Shown: positions 1 through 11,746, counted from the stretch's first letter. The stretch is 64,000 bases of DNA from Shimia abyssi (GCF_003014475.1 NZ_PYGJ01000008.1:120157-184156), one strand, 5' to 3'. Notes: generated by a model not told the origin, from the letters alone. Numbers and translations: made by a program.

Positions 1-841
1 GGAAATCTCTTGGTGACAATCCGGTGGCGCGCGAAAAGACCCGGCTGAAATAGGCCGGGTCTTCGTAGCCCAGCGAATAGGCGATCGTTGATACAGGCAG
101 GTTGGTATAGACAAGATTACGCCGGGCTTCGCGTACGATGCGTTCTTCGATGAGGTGAGACGCCGGGCGGCCGGTCGCGGATTTTGTGATCCGGCTAAGA
201 TGGGTCGACGTGACGGCAAGGGCGTTTGCGTAATCGGACACCGACCATTGGTCCAGAAAATGCTGTTCGATCAATGCCTCAAACCGCGCGAGAAGCGCAG
301 GTTTGGCGATTGGGTTGCCCGAGATATCCGCGTGGAACGCCGCCTGTGCGATATATCCAAGCAAAAGCGCGCAGCTTGCCCGTAAAATCTGGGCGCGGGC
401 AAAGGGGCGGCTGGCAAAGACCGTGGCGATCTGGGCGACGGTTTGAGAGATGTCAGGCGTGGCAGGGCGGGAAAATGGACGGTTCAGGAACGCGGTCAGC
501 CCTTCTGCGCTGTGCAGGGTTTCGTCGAGACTTTCGGTGGCAAGTGTGATCACCTGCCCTTGGGTGCCGTTGTCGAATGTGAAGCCATGAACAACGCCTG
601 TTGGCACGTTGACAAAGGTGCTTGGCGTCAATTCGCAACGCTTGCCATCAAGCGATGCGTGGCCTTGTCCGTTTTGAATGTACAACACCTGATGCAAGCG
701 GGCGTGCCGATGCGGGGCAAATTCCCAATCATGCAAGCGTGAACGCGCCTCGATGGTCTCGCAATGCACTACGTCGGGCAGATCGCCAGCCTCGCCAAAG
801 AGATTATAGGTTGCAATCGTCTGGTGATCTGAAGGTTTCAT
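1..841 (-). CDS. pobR: AraC-family transcriptional regulator, probable PobR (3' end outside window)
   Basis: The reading frame opens with ATG at 841 (MKPSDHQTIATYNLFGE) and stays open for 280 codons to the left edge, so the C-terminal end is missing. The N-terminal third looks like a cupin-type sensor domain (HRHARLHQVLYIQNG). The last third holds the AraC/XylS double helix-turn-helix, including SLGYEDPAYFSRVFSRATG, which is the typical second helix-turn-helix signature. It is divergent from the 4-hydroxybenzoate hydroxylase gene with 90 bases between them. In this family such an arrangement means activation of pobA in response to 4-hydroxybenzoate. The effector is inferred from context, not seen. 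Confidence 0.85.
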   Translation of the reverse strand, partial: MKPSDHQTIATYNLFGEAGDLPDVVHCETIEARSRLHDWEFAPHRHARLHQVLYIQNGQGHASLDGKRCELTPSTFVNVPTGVVHGFTFDNGTQGQVITLATESLDETLHSAEGLTAFLNRPFSRPATPDISQTVAQIATVFASRPFARAQILRASCALLLGYIAQAAFHADISGNPIAKPALLARFEALIEQHFLDQWSVSDYANALAVTSTHLSRITKSATGRPASHLIEERIVREARRNLVYTNLPVSTIAYSLGYEDPAYFSRVFSRATGLSPRDF

Positions 842-3162
<2,321 letters not shown>

Positions 3163-3301
3163 GCCCAAGACTTAGCCAATGCGCGGCGCGGAGGGAAGAC
3201 ACGCGCGACATATGACAGAATATGATCAATGTCTGAACAAATGCTGAATTGACCGAAGGTCGAGCGCGCGGCATGGTTTTCGCGCGCATCAGGAGGCCGA
3301 T

Positions 3302-4537
3302 ATGGAGCGACACATCCCCCTCTTTACACCGGCCTTGATCGTCGGCTGTATGATCATTCTGGTGTCCTTCGGCATTCGTGCCAGCTTTGGCGTGTTTCAG
3401 ATTCCAATTGCCGAAGAATTTGGCTGGTTGCGCAGTGAATTCTCGATGGCGATTGCCATTCAGAATCTGGCATGGGGTATAGGGCAGCCCATTTTTGGGG
3501 CAATCGCAGAGAAATTTGGCGATCGCAAAGCTATCATCCTTGGTGCGGTATCTTATGCCGGTGGGTTGGTGTTGTCGTCCTTTGCCGTGACCCCGCAAGC
3601 ACATCAAATGTATGAGATTTTTGTCGGTTTTGGGATCGCAGGCACAGGCTTTGGCCTGATCCTTGCCGTGGTGGGGCGTGCAAGTTCAGAGGAAAACAGA
3701 TCAATGTCGCTGGCAATTGCCACGGTTGCGGGATCCGGGGGGCAAATCTTTGGCGCGCCGTTGGCGGAGTGGATGCTGAGTTTTATGACCTGGCAGGCGA
3801 CGTTTTTGTTGTTTGCGGTCAGTATCTTGGCGGTGCTTTTTTTGCTGCCCTTCATGCGTTTGCCTGCTCAGAGCAAGGCTGGGACGAGTCAAAGCATGGT
3901 GCAGATACTGGGCCGTGCGGTGCGGGATCCGTCGTTTACATTGATTTTCCTCGGGTTCTTTAGCTGCGGATATCAGCTTGGGTTTATCACCGCGCATTTC
4001 CCGGCGATGATCACTGAGATGTGCGCTGCGGTGGACCCGTCGGGCATGTTGGCCAGCGTGGGCGTATCGACAACTTCTGCGCTGGGGGCAGTGGCCATCG
4101 CGCTGATTGGTTTTGCGAATGTTTTTGGCACGCTGGCCGCCGGATGGGCAGGGAAGCGTTTTCCTAAAAAGTACTTGCTTGCAGGGGTTTACGTTGCGCG
4201 AACAGTGGCGTCCGCTGTGTTCATCCTGTTGCCGATCACGCCGCTGAGTGTGGTTGTGTTTTCACTTGTGATGGGGTCGTTGTGGCTGGCAACGGTGCCG
4301 TTGACGTCTGGCTTGGTCGCACATTTGTATGGCGTGCGATATATGGGCACGCTGTATGGAATCGTGTTTTTCAGCCATCAGCTGGGCAGCTTTGTCGGGA
4401 TCTGGCTGGGCGGGCGGATGTACGATGCGTTTCACGATTACACAGCGGTTTGGTGGGTTGGTGTGGCTGTAGGAGCGTTTAGCGCCGTGGTGCATTTGCC
4501 GATCAAGGAGAGCGTGCGCCAGACGGTGGTGGCGTGA
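3302..4537 (+). CDS. MFS transporter (monocarboxylate/OFA-like)
   Basis: The product has 411 residues with about 12 hydrophobic segments and the loop sequence FGAIAEKFGDRKAI after helix 2, the usual MFS signature between helices 2 and 3. The N-terminal region (LVSFGIRASFGVFQIPIAEEFGW) resembles the oxalate/formate-antiporter and monocarboxylate branch. A ribosome site AGGAGG lies upstream of the ATG. The substrate is unknown. Its nearness to pobA could suggest an organic acid, but zapE separates them, so this is weak. It converges with the cyclodeaminase gene. Confidence 0.85.
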   Translation: MERHIPLFTPALIVGCMIILVSFGIRASFGVFQIPIAEEFGWLRSEFSMAIAIQNLAWGIGQPIFGAIAEKFGDRKAIILGAVSYAGGLVLSSFAVTPQAHQMYEIFVGFGIAGTGFGLILAVVGRASSEENRSMSLAIATVAGSGGQIFGAPLAEWMLSFMTWQATFLLFAVSILAVLFLLPFMRLPAQSKAGTSQSMVQILGRAVRDPSFTLIFLGFFSCGYQLGFITAHFPAMITEMCAAVDPSGMLASVGVSTTSALGAVAIALIGFANVFGTLAAGWAGKRFPKKYLLAGVYVARTVASAVFILLPITPLSVVVFSLVMGSLWLATVPLTSGLVAHLYGVRYMGTLYGIVFFSHQLGSFVGIWLGGRMYDAFHDYTAVWWVGVAVGAFSAVVHLPIKESVRQTVVA

Positions 4538-4567
4538 GTTAACGGCGCTTTTGCGGGGAAAATACCA

Positions 4568-4608
4568 CGTCGGTATTCCGTCGGTAAAACATCGGTATTG
4601 CGTCGGTT
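4568..4608. repeat. Pair of 19-bp direct repeats in a convergent gap
   Basis: Two copies of C(G/A)TCGGTATT(C/G)CGTCGGT(A/T) lie at 4568-4586 and 4590-4608 and match at 16 of 19 positions, with a 22-base period. Each copy itself contains two TCGGTA-like cores. The gap 4538-4687 lies between the converging ends of the MFS and cyclodeaminase genes, so the repeat is not in an obvious promoter. Its role is unknown. Confidence 0.6.
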
Positions 4609-4687
4609 CCATTTTGGACGTTGCGCGCAGCGGATTTGGTTAACGCGACGCGCGCTCCTCAAGCCTTTGGCGGGCTCTCCTCGCGAT

Positions 4688-5599
4688 TTAGGCGCCGGTC
4701 CATTGGTCGAGAATGTAGCGTGAGGTCATCAGATCAAGATGGGCCCCACCGCCATTTTTGAACAGGGTGATTTCGTCGTCCGATTGGCGCTTGAACGCAT
4801 CAAGCGCGTAGTAATCGGCCAGCACATCGTTGCGGGAAATTACGCCGGACGCCAGAGGACGTTTCAACTCGCCAATATGGTCGAGGGTCGTCTCAAAGCT
4901 GTCGACAAAAATGCGGGCGCGTTGCAGGGCTACGTCGTCAGCCTCGCGCATGTCGGGACGGTAGGCGCCAATCAGGTCGACATGTTGGCCGGGCCGGAGC
5001 CATTCACCCAGTAGCGTGGGTTCGGTCGACATGGTGGCGCAGGTGATGATATCGGCGGCGGCAACAGCGGCGGGCAGGTCGAGTGCGATTTTGAGACCGG
5101 GGATTTGCGCTGCCATCTTTTCAGCATTGGCGGCGGTGCGGTTCCAAACTGTGAACTGCGCATTGGGGAACGCCGCTGAATAGGCTGCGTGCAGATTGCG
5201 CCCCACGGTACCTGCGCCGACGATCAGGATATTGCGACTGTCCGGGCGGGCAAGGCGGCGCGCGGCCAGAAGGCTATCGCCGGCGGTTTTCCATTTGGTG
5301 ACAAGGTGAAAGTCGAGCAGGGCCTCTAACCTGCCATGGGCATCGTCAAACAAGGTGACAGCGCCGTGGATCATCGGCACTTCCTGCGCTGGGTTGTCGG
5401 GAAAGACGGTGGCTGATTTCACACCGATGCCCAACCCGTCGATCCATGCCTGACGTTGCAGCAGGGTGTCTTTGCCGCGATAGAGGAAGCTGTCGGAGAT
5501 CTCGGCCTTAGGCAAGGTGTGGCCAGCGGCGAGCGCGTCTGTGAGAGCGAGCCAGTCGAGATTTTCCTCGCCCGCTGCAAAGGGGATGATAGTGGTCAT
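4688..5599 (-). CDS. Ornithine cyclodeaminase / mu-crystallin family protein
   Basis: The 303-residue product has the Rossmann motif NILIVGAGTVGRNLHAAYSA near residues 125-145 and the family's conserved K(W/T)AGDSLLAARRLARP segment before it. Members are NAD(P)-dependent and act on ornithine, other cyclisable amino acids or imino acids; the substrate here is unknown. A longer frame exists, but ATG at 5599 is preferred because it overlaps the stop of the upstream HAD gene as ATGA, which suggests translational coupling. The two genes thus form a small operon. Confidence 0.88.
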   Translation of the reverse strand: MTTIIPFAAGEENLDWLALTDALAAGHTLPKAEISDSFLYRGKDTLLQRQAWIDGLGIGVKSATVFPDNPAQEVPMIHGAVTLFDDAHGRLEALLDFHLVTKWKTAGDSLLAARRLARPDSRNILIVGAGTVGRNLHAAYSAAFPNAQFTVWNRTAANAEKMAAQIPGLKIALDLPAAVAAADIITCATMSTEPTLLGEWLRPGQHVDLIGAYRPDMREADDVALQRARIFVDSFETTLDHIGELKRPLASGVISRNDVLADYYALDAFKRQSDDEITLFKNGGGAHLDLMTSRYILDQWTGA

Positions 5600-6219
5600 G
5601 TCGCGGCCTCTGGGGTGAGCAGTCCCTCGGCAACGAGGCGGTCGGCCCAGCCTTGGGGGGTGGTGAAGAGATGGGTTTGCCATCCGCGCGCTGCGGCGGC
5701 GTCGATGTTTTCGGGGCGGTCGTCGGCGAACAGCAGGCGGGCAGGGGCTATGCCGCAGTCTTCCTCGACATGGGCGTAGATTGCGGGGTCGGGTTTGATC
5801 AGTTTCAAACGGCCCGAGACATATTCGCGATCAAATTCGTTGAGAAACGGGTAGACCATTTGCGACAGAGGGAAATTGTCGTGGCCAAAGTTTGTCAGCG
5901 TAAAGACCGGGATGCCGGTGGCCTTGAGCGCATAGAGCAGGCGGGCGGAATGTGGGATATCGGGCGCGGCGAGATCGTTCCAGTTGTCGTTCCACATGCG
6001 CAATTCGGTTTCCCAATCGGGGAATTTTGCCACCAGCATGTCTACGGTTTCCGGCAGCGACGCGCCCCGGTCGATTTCGAGGTGATGGGTGTGGATGTCT
6101 GTGGCGGCAAAGAAAGCCTTTCGCCGCGCGACCCCGATGGTGCGGTCGTAGAAGTTTTCCGGTTGCCATTGGATGAGCACGTTGCCGATATCGAATATGA
6201 CGGCGTCGATTGAGGGCAT
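5596..6219 (-). CDS. HAD-IA family hydrolase (YihX-like)
   Basis: The 207-residue product starts MPSIDAVIFDIGNVLIQW. The nucleophile Asp is followed by I-G rather than a second Asp, as in YihX-type and related sugar-phosphatase HADs. Motif 2 is FTLTNFG, and the end motif is LLFADDRPENIDAA. The length is typical for HAD-IA with a small helical cap. The stop overlaps the start of the cyclodeaminase gene by ATGA. A phosphatase role is likely; the substrate is not indicated. Confidence 0.88.
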   Translation of the reverse strand: MPSIDAVIFDIGNVLIQWQPENFYDRTIGVARRKAFFAATDIHTHHLEIDRGASLPETVDMLVAKFPDWETELRMWNDNWNDLAAPDIPHSARLLYALKATGIPVFTLTNFGHDNFPLSQMVYPFLNEFDREYVSGRLKLIKPDPAIYAHVEEDCGIAPARLLFADDRPENIDAAAARGWQTHLFTTPQGWADRLVAEGLLTPEAAT

Positions 6220-6288
6220 AGGATTGGTCCTGAAAATGCGTTTGGTTTTTAGGCACAGTAGGGGGTGCCCATTACCGGGGCAACCGGA

Positions 6289-7239
6289 TCAACGACGCAA
6301 TCGGGGGCTTTCTGTTGGGGGCGTGTTGGTGCGGGCCTCGCGCCAGAAAACGAAGAGGCCCGCGCCGATGATCAGGCACATGCCGATCCATGTGGTGAGT
6401 GGGGGCCATTCGCCAAAGACCAGCACGCCAAAGATTACGGCCATGGGCATCGCAAAATATTCCAGTGGGGCGATCATGCTGGCCTCGGAAATGCGGTAGG
6501 CTTGGCTAATGAAAAAGCCGCCACACGCGCTGGCCACGCCCAAAAGTACAAGCAGCGGGATGTCAGCTGAGGCCGGGCGGATCCATTCACGCAAGAGAAA
6601 CGCGAGCATTTCGCCGCCCTGATCGACATATCCGCCATGGCCAAGAGTGAGGCCGACGCAACCGCTGATGACGACAAAAACGATCTGAATATAGACGGCC
6701 ATAGTGGCCGCGCTTTCCGTGTTGCCAATTTTGCGGGTGAGAATGTGCAGCGTGGCGTAGGCGAAGGCCGCTATGATTGGCAACAGGAGGGCAAGGTTGA
6801 AAGCACCCGTGCCCGGGCGGATCATGATCAGTACACCGAGCATTCCGGCGCCAACCGCCAAGATACGGCGGGGGCCAATCTTTTCCGCCAGAAAGATTGC
6901 GGACATGGCGGTGATGATCAGCGGTGAGATAAAGAACACGGCCACTGCATCAGCCAGAGGCAGGACAGCGAGGCCGAGAAAAAAGGTGGTATTGGCAAAA
7001 ACTACGCAAGCCCCGCGCAGCATGTGCATCCCCAGGCGTGTTGTCCGCAACACCGAGAAACCACCCTGTAACGGGACAATGACGATCAACAGCAGGCAGA
7101 GCGCCACAATGGAGCGGGCAAGCACGATCTCGTGCAGGGCGTAATTGCCGGAAAGAAATTTGATGACAACGTCATTGATCGAAAAGAAAAACGCCGCCAA
7201 CACCGCAGAGAGCGGGCCAAGAGGAATGCGATTGGTCAT
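6289..7239 (-). CDS. DMT-superfamily transporter (EamA domains)
   Basis: The product has 316 residues with about ten hydrophobic segments arranged as two EamA halves. The start (MTNRIPLGPLSAVLAAFFFS, ATG at 7239) is the usual DMT N-terminus just before helix 1; an upstream extension to 7542 is dismissed because it overlaps the divergent methyltransferase. The second half carries LEYFAMPMAVIFGVLVFGEWP, the conserved helix 9-10 region. Such proteins usually export amino acids or metabolites. The cargo is unknown. Confidence 0.87.
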   Translation of the reverse strand: MTNRIPLGPLSAVLAAFFFSINDVVIKFLSGNYALHEIVLARSIVALCLLLIVIVPLQGGFSVLRTTRLGMHMLRGACVVFANTTFFLGLAVLPLADAVAVFFISPLIITAMSAIFLAEKIGPRRILAVGAGMLGVLIMIRPGTGAFNLALLLPIIAAFAYATLHILTRKIGNTESAATMAVYIQIVFVVISGCVGLTLGHGGYVDQGGEMLAFLLREWIRPASADIPLLVLLGVASACGGFFISQAYRISEASMIAPLEYFAMPMAVIFGVLVFGEWPPLTTWIGMCLIIGAGLFVFWREARTNTPPTESPRLRR

Positions 7240-7333
7240 GATGTCAGTTGGCTTTAGGAAAGACACACGGTCTAGCGGGAAAGCGACATGGTGCGTAGAA
7301 TGCGACGCTTGGATTTTGCGGGAGTGATCACGG

Positions 7334-8149
7334 ATGGTCGAATATAAAACGACTACGTCTGAAGTGGCGGCGTGTTGGGAACGTAATGCCGAGACGTGGA
7401 CGCGGCTGTCGCGCAAGGGATATGACGTGTATCGCGACCGGCTGAATACGCCAGTCTTTCTGGGAAATCTGCCTGATATTGGCGGCCAGAAAGGGCTGGA
7501 CATTGGGTGTGGCGAGGGCAGCAATACGCGCCAGTTAGCCAAGCTTGGCGCGAGGATGACCGGAATTGATGTAGCTCCGACGTTTGTGGCGCACGCGCGT
7601 CAGGCCGAGGCAACGGCGCCGTTGGGGATGGACTATGAGGTTGCGGATGCAACGGCGTTGCCGTTTGCGGATGGCGTGTTTGATTTTGCGGTTGCGTTCA
7701 TGAGCCTAATGGATGTGGCGGATCAGGAGAGTGCCGTGAAAGAAGCGTATCGGGTGATCCGCAGCGACGGTTTCTTTCAGTTTTCGATCCTGCATCCTTG
7801 CTTTGCGCCGCCCAGCCGCGAAACTTTGCGTGATGCGGCAGGCAGTGTGACGGGAGTGCGGCTGGGTGAGTATTATCAGGAGAATGACGGGTCCGTCGAA
7901 GAATGGACCTTTGGAGATGCAAAGCGGGCAGGAGAAGAGATTTCGGAGTTGTTTCGGGTTCCGCGGTTTCACCGGACCTTGGCAACATGGGTGAATATGT
8001 TGATCTCAACGGGGTTTGTTATCGAACATATGGCCGAACCGCGCGCGTCAGAGGCGGCGGCGATCGCGTATCCAAAGATTGCGGATACGCGTGTGGTGCC
8101 GATGTTTCTGCACGTACGGGCGCGGAAGCCCAGTGTAAGGCCAGTATGA
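7334..8149 (+). CDS. Class I SAM-dependent methyltransferase
   Basis: The 271-residue product has methyltransferase motif I KGLDIGCGEGSNTRQLAKLG near residue 55, an acidic end of strand 2 (MTGIDVAP) and motif II/III-like YEVADATALPFADGVFDFAV. This is the Methyltransf_11 type. The substrate is unknown. It is divergent from the DMT transporter (94-base gap) and its end lies 11 bases from the convergent M48 gene. Confidence 0.85.
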   Translation: MVEYKTTTSEVAACWERNAETWTRLSRKGYDVYRDRLNTPVFLGNLPDIGGQKGLDIGCGEGSNTRQLAKLGARMTGIDVAPTFVAHARQAEATAPLGMDYEVADATALPFADGVFDFAVAFMSLMDVADQESAVKEAYRVIRSDGFFQFSILHPCFAPPSRETLRDAAGSVTGVRLGEYYQENDGSVEEWTFGDAKRAGEEISELFRVPRFHRTLATWVNMLISTGFVIEHMAEPRASEAAAIAYPKIADTRVVPMFLHVRARKPSVRPV

Positions 8150-8160
8150 TACGCTTGGGG

Positions 8161-8904
8161 TTATCGGTATTTCGCGGTCAGGCGATCATAGTCACGTGAT
8201 GACACACGACCAACAGTTCGCCCGGACGATCCAGCCTTGTTACTGAGAGAAATGGCGCGTTGGCGATTCCTGGGATGGGTTCCGTGTAACGCGTGGGCAA
8301 TGCCATCGATGTCACCAAATTCGTTGGCCATATTACGAAAAACCTTGCTCGCCTCATCTGGCGCGTAACCGGCACGGACGAAATATTGAAAGCCGACATT
8401 GTCGGCCTGCGTCTCTGCCGAGCGGCTGTAACCAGAGACCGAGCTAGCGGCGAGGATATCGAGGGCGGCACGCTGCCCCGCGCCACTTACTTCGCCAGCG
8501 GCCGTATTGATGAGGACAGCTGTGCGGGTCATGTCGCGTATGCGTTTGGCCGAATGCGCCTGTGTTGAGTGGGCCATTTCATGCGCTAGAACCATCGCCA
8601 TCTGAGCCTCGGTATGGGCGATCGGAATAAAGCCGGTATGCACAAAAATGACGCCACCACCCGGTGTTAGCGCATTTGGTTCCCGTTCGTTCATCAGGTA
8701 GAGCGTCCAGTCGGGTCCAAGGCCGTTTGCACTGGCGATCTGTTTGACCATGCTTTGCAACTTGCGTTCGAGCGCGCGGTCACTGCTGCGACGGTGTGTC
8801 TGCAGGTAGTTTTCGGTTGATTTGTTCGCAATTGCGCGTTGGCGGTCCAGACTAATGTCGGACGTGGCGGCGACCACCAGAGCCGTTCCAGCCAGTGCCA
8901 CCAT
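8161..8904 (-). CDS. M48-family metalloprotease, detached from its lipoprotein leader
   Basis: The open frame gives 247 residues with the zinc motif HEMAH at 108-112 and the third ligand region SRSAETQADNVGFQYF about 55 residues later, as in periplasmic M48 proteases. Relatives are normally lipoproteins. Here the ATG at 8904 gives an N-terminus (MVALAGTALVVAATSD) with no positive charge and no lipobox. A lipobox-bearing leader lies immediately upstream in the same frame but is cut off by a TAA at 8908-8910. The protease is therefore either made as a leaderless cytoplasmic form by reinitiation, or the gene is damaged. Confidence 0.75.
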   Translation of the reverse strand: MVALAGTALVVAATSDISLDRQRAIANKSTENYLQTHRRSSDRALERKLQSMVKQIASANGLGPDWTLYLMNEREPNALTPGGGVIFVHTGFIPIAHTEAQMAMVLAHEMAHSTQAHSAKRIRDMTRTAVLINTAAGEVSGAGQRAALDILAASSVSGYSRSAETQADNVGFQYFVRAGYAPDEASKVFRNMANEFGDIDGIAHALHGTHPRNRQRAISLSNKAGSSGRTVGRVSSRDYDRLTAKYR

Positions 8905-8907
8905 TTC

Positions 8908-8985
8908 TTATTCGGACAAGTTACAGCCGGATAGAGCGAGGGACATGCTTGCCCCAAATACGATTGGACTAAGAAAATGTTTCAA
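8908..8985 (-). other. Lipoprotein signal-peptide fragment in frame with the M48 gene
   Basis: From a TTG at 8985, preceded by GGGACG, the frame encodes 25 residues: a basic start (KHF), a hydrophobic stretch and the lipobox LSGC followed by NLSE and then TAA. The stop is followed by one codon (GAA) and then the ATG of the protease, all in the same frame. The arrangement fits an original M48 lipoprotein interrupted by one nonsense codon right after the mature Cys. It could also be a free-standing 25-residue leader peptide. Confidence 0.6.
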
Positions 8986-9033
8986 ATTATCGTCCCTATT
9001 ACGGATTGTTCAAAATGGATTTAGAATAGAATA

Positions 9034-10452
9034 ATGCCTTCGATTGGTTCATTTGCAAGGCTTGCGTTATATCTGTGTATTTTGTGGTTGTTCGGCCTGC
9101 CGTTTATGCTGTTTGACTATGCTGGCGTGTCCAGTCGGGCGGGGGCGGATGTAGCGAACTATTTTTTTGCGCACCTTTACCCAGATTCTGAAAAGGATCG
9201 TACAGCAATACTGGAAGTCGATTCGGTGTTCCTGAAACGACGCCAGGCCCGGCCCGGTTGGCCGCCCACTTACGAAAACTGGGCGCTGATCATTAAGACC
9301 CTTGAACGTGATGGGCGACCTTCGGCAATCGCGCTGGATATCTTTTTTGAATATGTGCGTCCCGATGAAGGCTGGGAGTCGTTTTTGTCGACTTTGTGTG
9401 AGTTGGGCGGGACCGATTGCATAGATCCAAGCGGGGCAAGTCGGTATTGCAAGGACGGACCTCCATCCGCGGATGCAACGCATATCTTTATTTCAGCGAC
9501 AAGGGTCGCGCAGTTCGAGGGGGAAAGCGCGCAGGCAGATCTGAGGCGGTTAGCACAGGAATGCGCGCATGTGGTGCAGGTTAGCATTACGGTTTCGGAG
9601 TCGTTTATTGGCAAGCGGCTTTATCCGCTGTCGGTTCAAGATACCAATGCGCGCGACGGCGAACTGCCCTCGATGGCGGTTGGTATCTATCAAAACCTCT
9701 GCGCAAACCGTTGGGCTGACTGGTTACCGCAAGATTGCGAGCGGACAATCGCCAAAATATCGCGGATCTCGAAAGCAGACGGTCAGATGGAGGTTTTCTG
9801 GGGCATCGGTGACCCATAGTTTGACTGGAAGAGACGCACTATCACCTGCGGTCTCAAAGTTTCGGAAATGCCTCAATCTCTTGAGGAGCCATCTGGCCTT
9901 TTTTCGCGACTTTGGCTTTGGGCCCACAACCCATGCTCTCACGCCGATGCAATTGTGCTGACTGATGCGCTGGACGGGCGCACGACCCTGCCGAAACTGG
10001 AAAACCGGATTGTGTTCATAAGCACGGCTCGGGACGAACTGCGGGATAGCTGGGATGTCGCGGGCGGCGTTTCCGTTCAAACGACTGGTACGTTTTTGCA
10101 CCGCATGGCGTTGGACAATTTTTTGGCGCTTGGGCGTAGTTTCAAGACTGATCAGACGGATGTTTTTGGCTTCACATTCAATCCCGGATGGGGTGTTTTT
10201 CTCTTCTCTTACTTGTGTGGTGTATTCATGCTGATCGGTATGCGAGAGCCTAATGCCCCTCGCAACAGCTCTGAACTCAGGCGGTGGTTCGGCGAGCTCA
10301 TAGGTTTAATTAAATTTTTTCCGTTCTATATTATATTTGTGTTCTTATCTTTTTGGGTTCTGGATTGGGGGTTTCTACAATGGGCGACATCTCTTTCTAT
10401 AGGTTCCGTGGCTGGGGCCGTCAGTGCATTACGAGTTCGATTCTTGCAGTAG
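9034..10452 (+). pseudogene. CHASE2-domain membrane protein interrupted by one in-frame TAG
   Basis: Two open segments in the same frame, 9034-9819 and 9820-10452, are separated only by a TAG at 9817-9819. Read through, they make a 472-codon protein: an N-terminal membrane segment, a CHASE2 extracytoplasmic sensor (PSAIALDIFFEYVRPDEGW early; ENRIVFISTARDELRDSWD late), then about three membrane helices and a short tail. No kinase or cyclase output domain follows. The stop falls inside CHASE2, so neither half alone would be a full sensor. Position 10452 is the natural end. The first ATG is 49 bases from the divergent M48 leader. Confidence 0.75.
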
Positions 10453-10799
10453 TTGCGTGGTCCGTTCCGCATACAGCGGAAGCTTGCGAATTAATGGACC
10501 GTGAGATCTATCTTTTTTCAAGTGCTGGCAATTATTACACCGCGCCTGATGGGAAGGCCGTAAAATCCTATCACGAAGGTGCGCTGGCGTATCGGGCATT
10601 TGTGGTCGATTGTCAGGGAATCTGGATCAAGGCGTTATTTACTGGCACGCAAAAGCACTATTGGATCAAGTCAGACACGGTGCATGCGTTTGAAGAATAC
10701 ACTGAGAGAAATTCCACTATCACTTTGGGCAATGAAAAAATTACTGGAGGCAGGGGGGGGCGCAATAATGAGGGTGTCACCGGGCGATCTAAGCAATAG
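10380..10799 (+). CDS. Secreted small protein, SH3-like fold suspected
   Basis: Starting at ATG 10380 the product has 139 residues. A signal peptide is visible (basic FRGWGRQ, hydrophobic core SSILAVVAWSV, cleavage after AEA), followed by a short domain with regularly spaced aromatic and Gly residues (GIWIKALFTGTQKHYWIKSD), which resembles bacterial SH3 domains. It overlaps the end of the CHASE2 gene by 73 bases in another frame. It presumably belongs to the same transcription unit. The function is unknown. Confidence 0.6.
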   Translation: MGDISFYRFRGWGRQCITSSILAVVAWSVPHTAEACELMDREIYLFSSAGNYYTAPDGKAVKSYHEGALAYRAFVVDCQGIWIKALFTGTQKHYWIKSDTVHAFEEYTERNSTITLGNEKITGGRGGRNNEGVTGRSKQ

Positions 10800-10804
10800 G
10801 TCTT

Positions 10805-11665
10805 TTATCCCCATGGGCGACCACCAAGCCAGTCTTTGACTGCGCCGATGGAAGCGCGCGTGTCGTCGCGCGTATGGCTGAGGAGCCAAGCGTCGCGGGT
10901 GAGTAACGGCGCGTCTGTAAACGGGAGTAGTGAGAGCCGTGGGTCGTTGTCGGCGACACAGGTGGGCAGCAGTGCTGCACCAACACCGGCCGCGACAGCC
11001 TCGAGCGCGGTTTCTGCGTCGGCAACGCGTAAAGGGGCAATCGAGTCATTTGAGCGGGCGAGGGTGGTGGCGATCCATCGTGCCTGTGGCAGGCTGGAAT
11101 GCGCGTCGTCATAGGTGATCCAGCGGGTTTGATTTGGCGGGGTGGTCGATGTGTAGGCCGCGAATGAGAGAGTGGCGAGTTTCTGCGCCTTGGTCGCCAA
11201 TCCGCCGTCACTTGGCATGGCGAGGCGGATGGCGAGGTCAGCCTCGCGGCGGGTCAGGTCGAGGTTTGAGGCGCTGGGCAGGAGTTCGACGGTGAGTTCG
11301 GGGTGCTGGGCAAAGAGCGCCGGTAAGTGAGGCACCAGGAACCGGTTGGCGATCAGGGGCACCGCGCTTAGGCGGACCGTGCCCGAGATGCGCTGTGCGG
11401 TTTCACATACCTGTTCGAGGATCTGGTGGTGTTCATGCTCGATCGTTTCAGCGTGATCAATGATGGTGAGGCCGATGTCCGTTGCGACATAAGTGCCGGA
11501 CTGGTCGCGCAGAAAGAGGGCCGCGCCAAGGGCGTGTTCCAACGCGCGCACACGGCGTGCGGCGGTAGTTTCATTGACCCCAAGCGCCCGTGCCGCCCGC
11601 GCCATGCGTCCGGTGCGGTGAAGGGCCAGTGCAAATTTCAGATCGTCCCAGTCAAAACCCTGCAT
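10805..11665 (-). CDS. LysR-family transcriptional regulator
   Basis: The 286-residue product begins MQGFDWDDLKFALALHRTGR with the LysR winged helix-turn-helix (ARAARALGVNETTAARRVRALEHALGAALF) and continues into a substrate-binding domain. It is divergent from the YciI-like gene with an 81-base gap, so that gene is the likely target. The effector is unknown. It is slightly shorter than the common 295-310 residues but has no visible break. Confidence 0.88.
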   Translation of the reverse strand: MQGFDWDDLKFALALHRTGRMARAARALGVNETTAARRVRALEHALGAALFLRDQSGTYVATDIGLTIIDHAETIEHEHHQILEQVCETAQRISGTVRLSAVPLIANRFLVPHLPALFAQHPELTVELLPSASNLDLTRREADLAIRLAMPSDGGLATKAQKLATLSFAAYTSTTPPNQTRWITYDDAHSSLPQARWIATTLARSNDSIAPLRVADAETALEAVAAGVGAALLPTCVADNDPRLSLLPFTDAPLLTRDAWLLSHTRDDTRASIGAVKDWLGGRPWG

Positions 11666-11746
11666 TTTTGCAGTTTAGAGATGTGACCTTGCCGGATCAA
11701 CGGGTGGTTTTGCCGTGCTATTCCTTGGTCGAAAGGGAGATCGGCC

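Noticed and set aside
4438..4662. Minus-strand 74-codon frame spanning the direct repeat
   Set aside because: It overlaps the end of the MFS gene antisense and its product is a low-complexity basic sequence.
6249..6275. GGCAC/GTGCC hairpin between the HAD and DMT genes as a terminator
   Set aside because: The stem is short and no T-run follows on the relevant strand.
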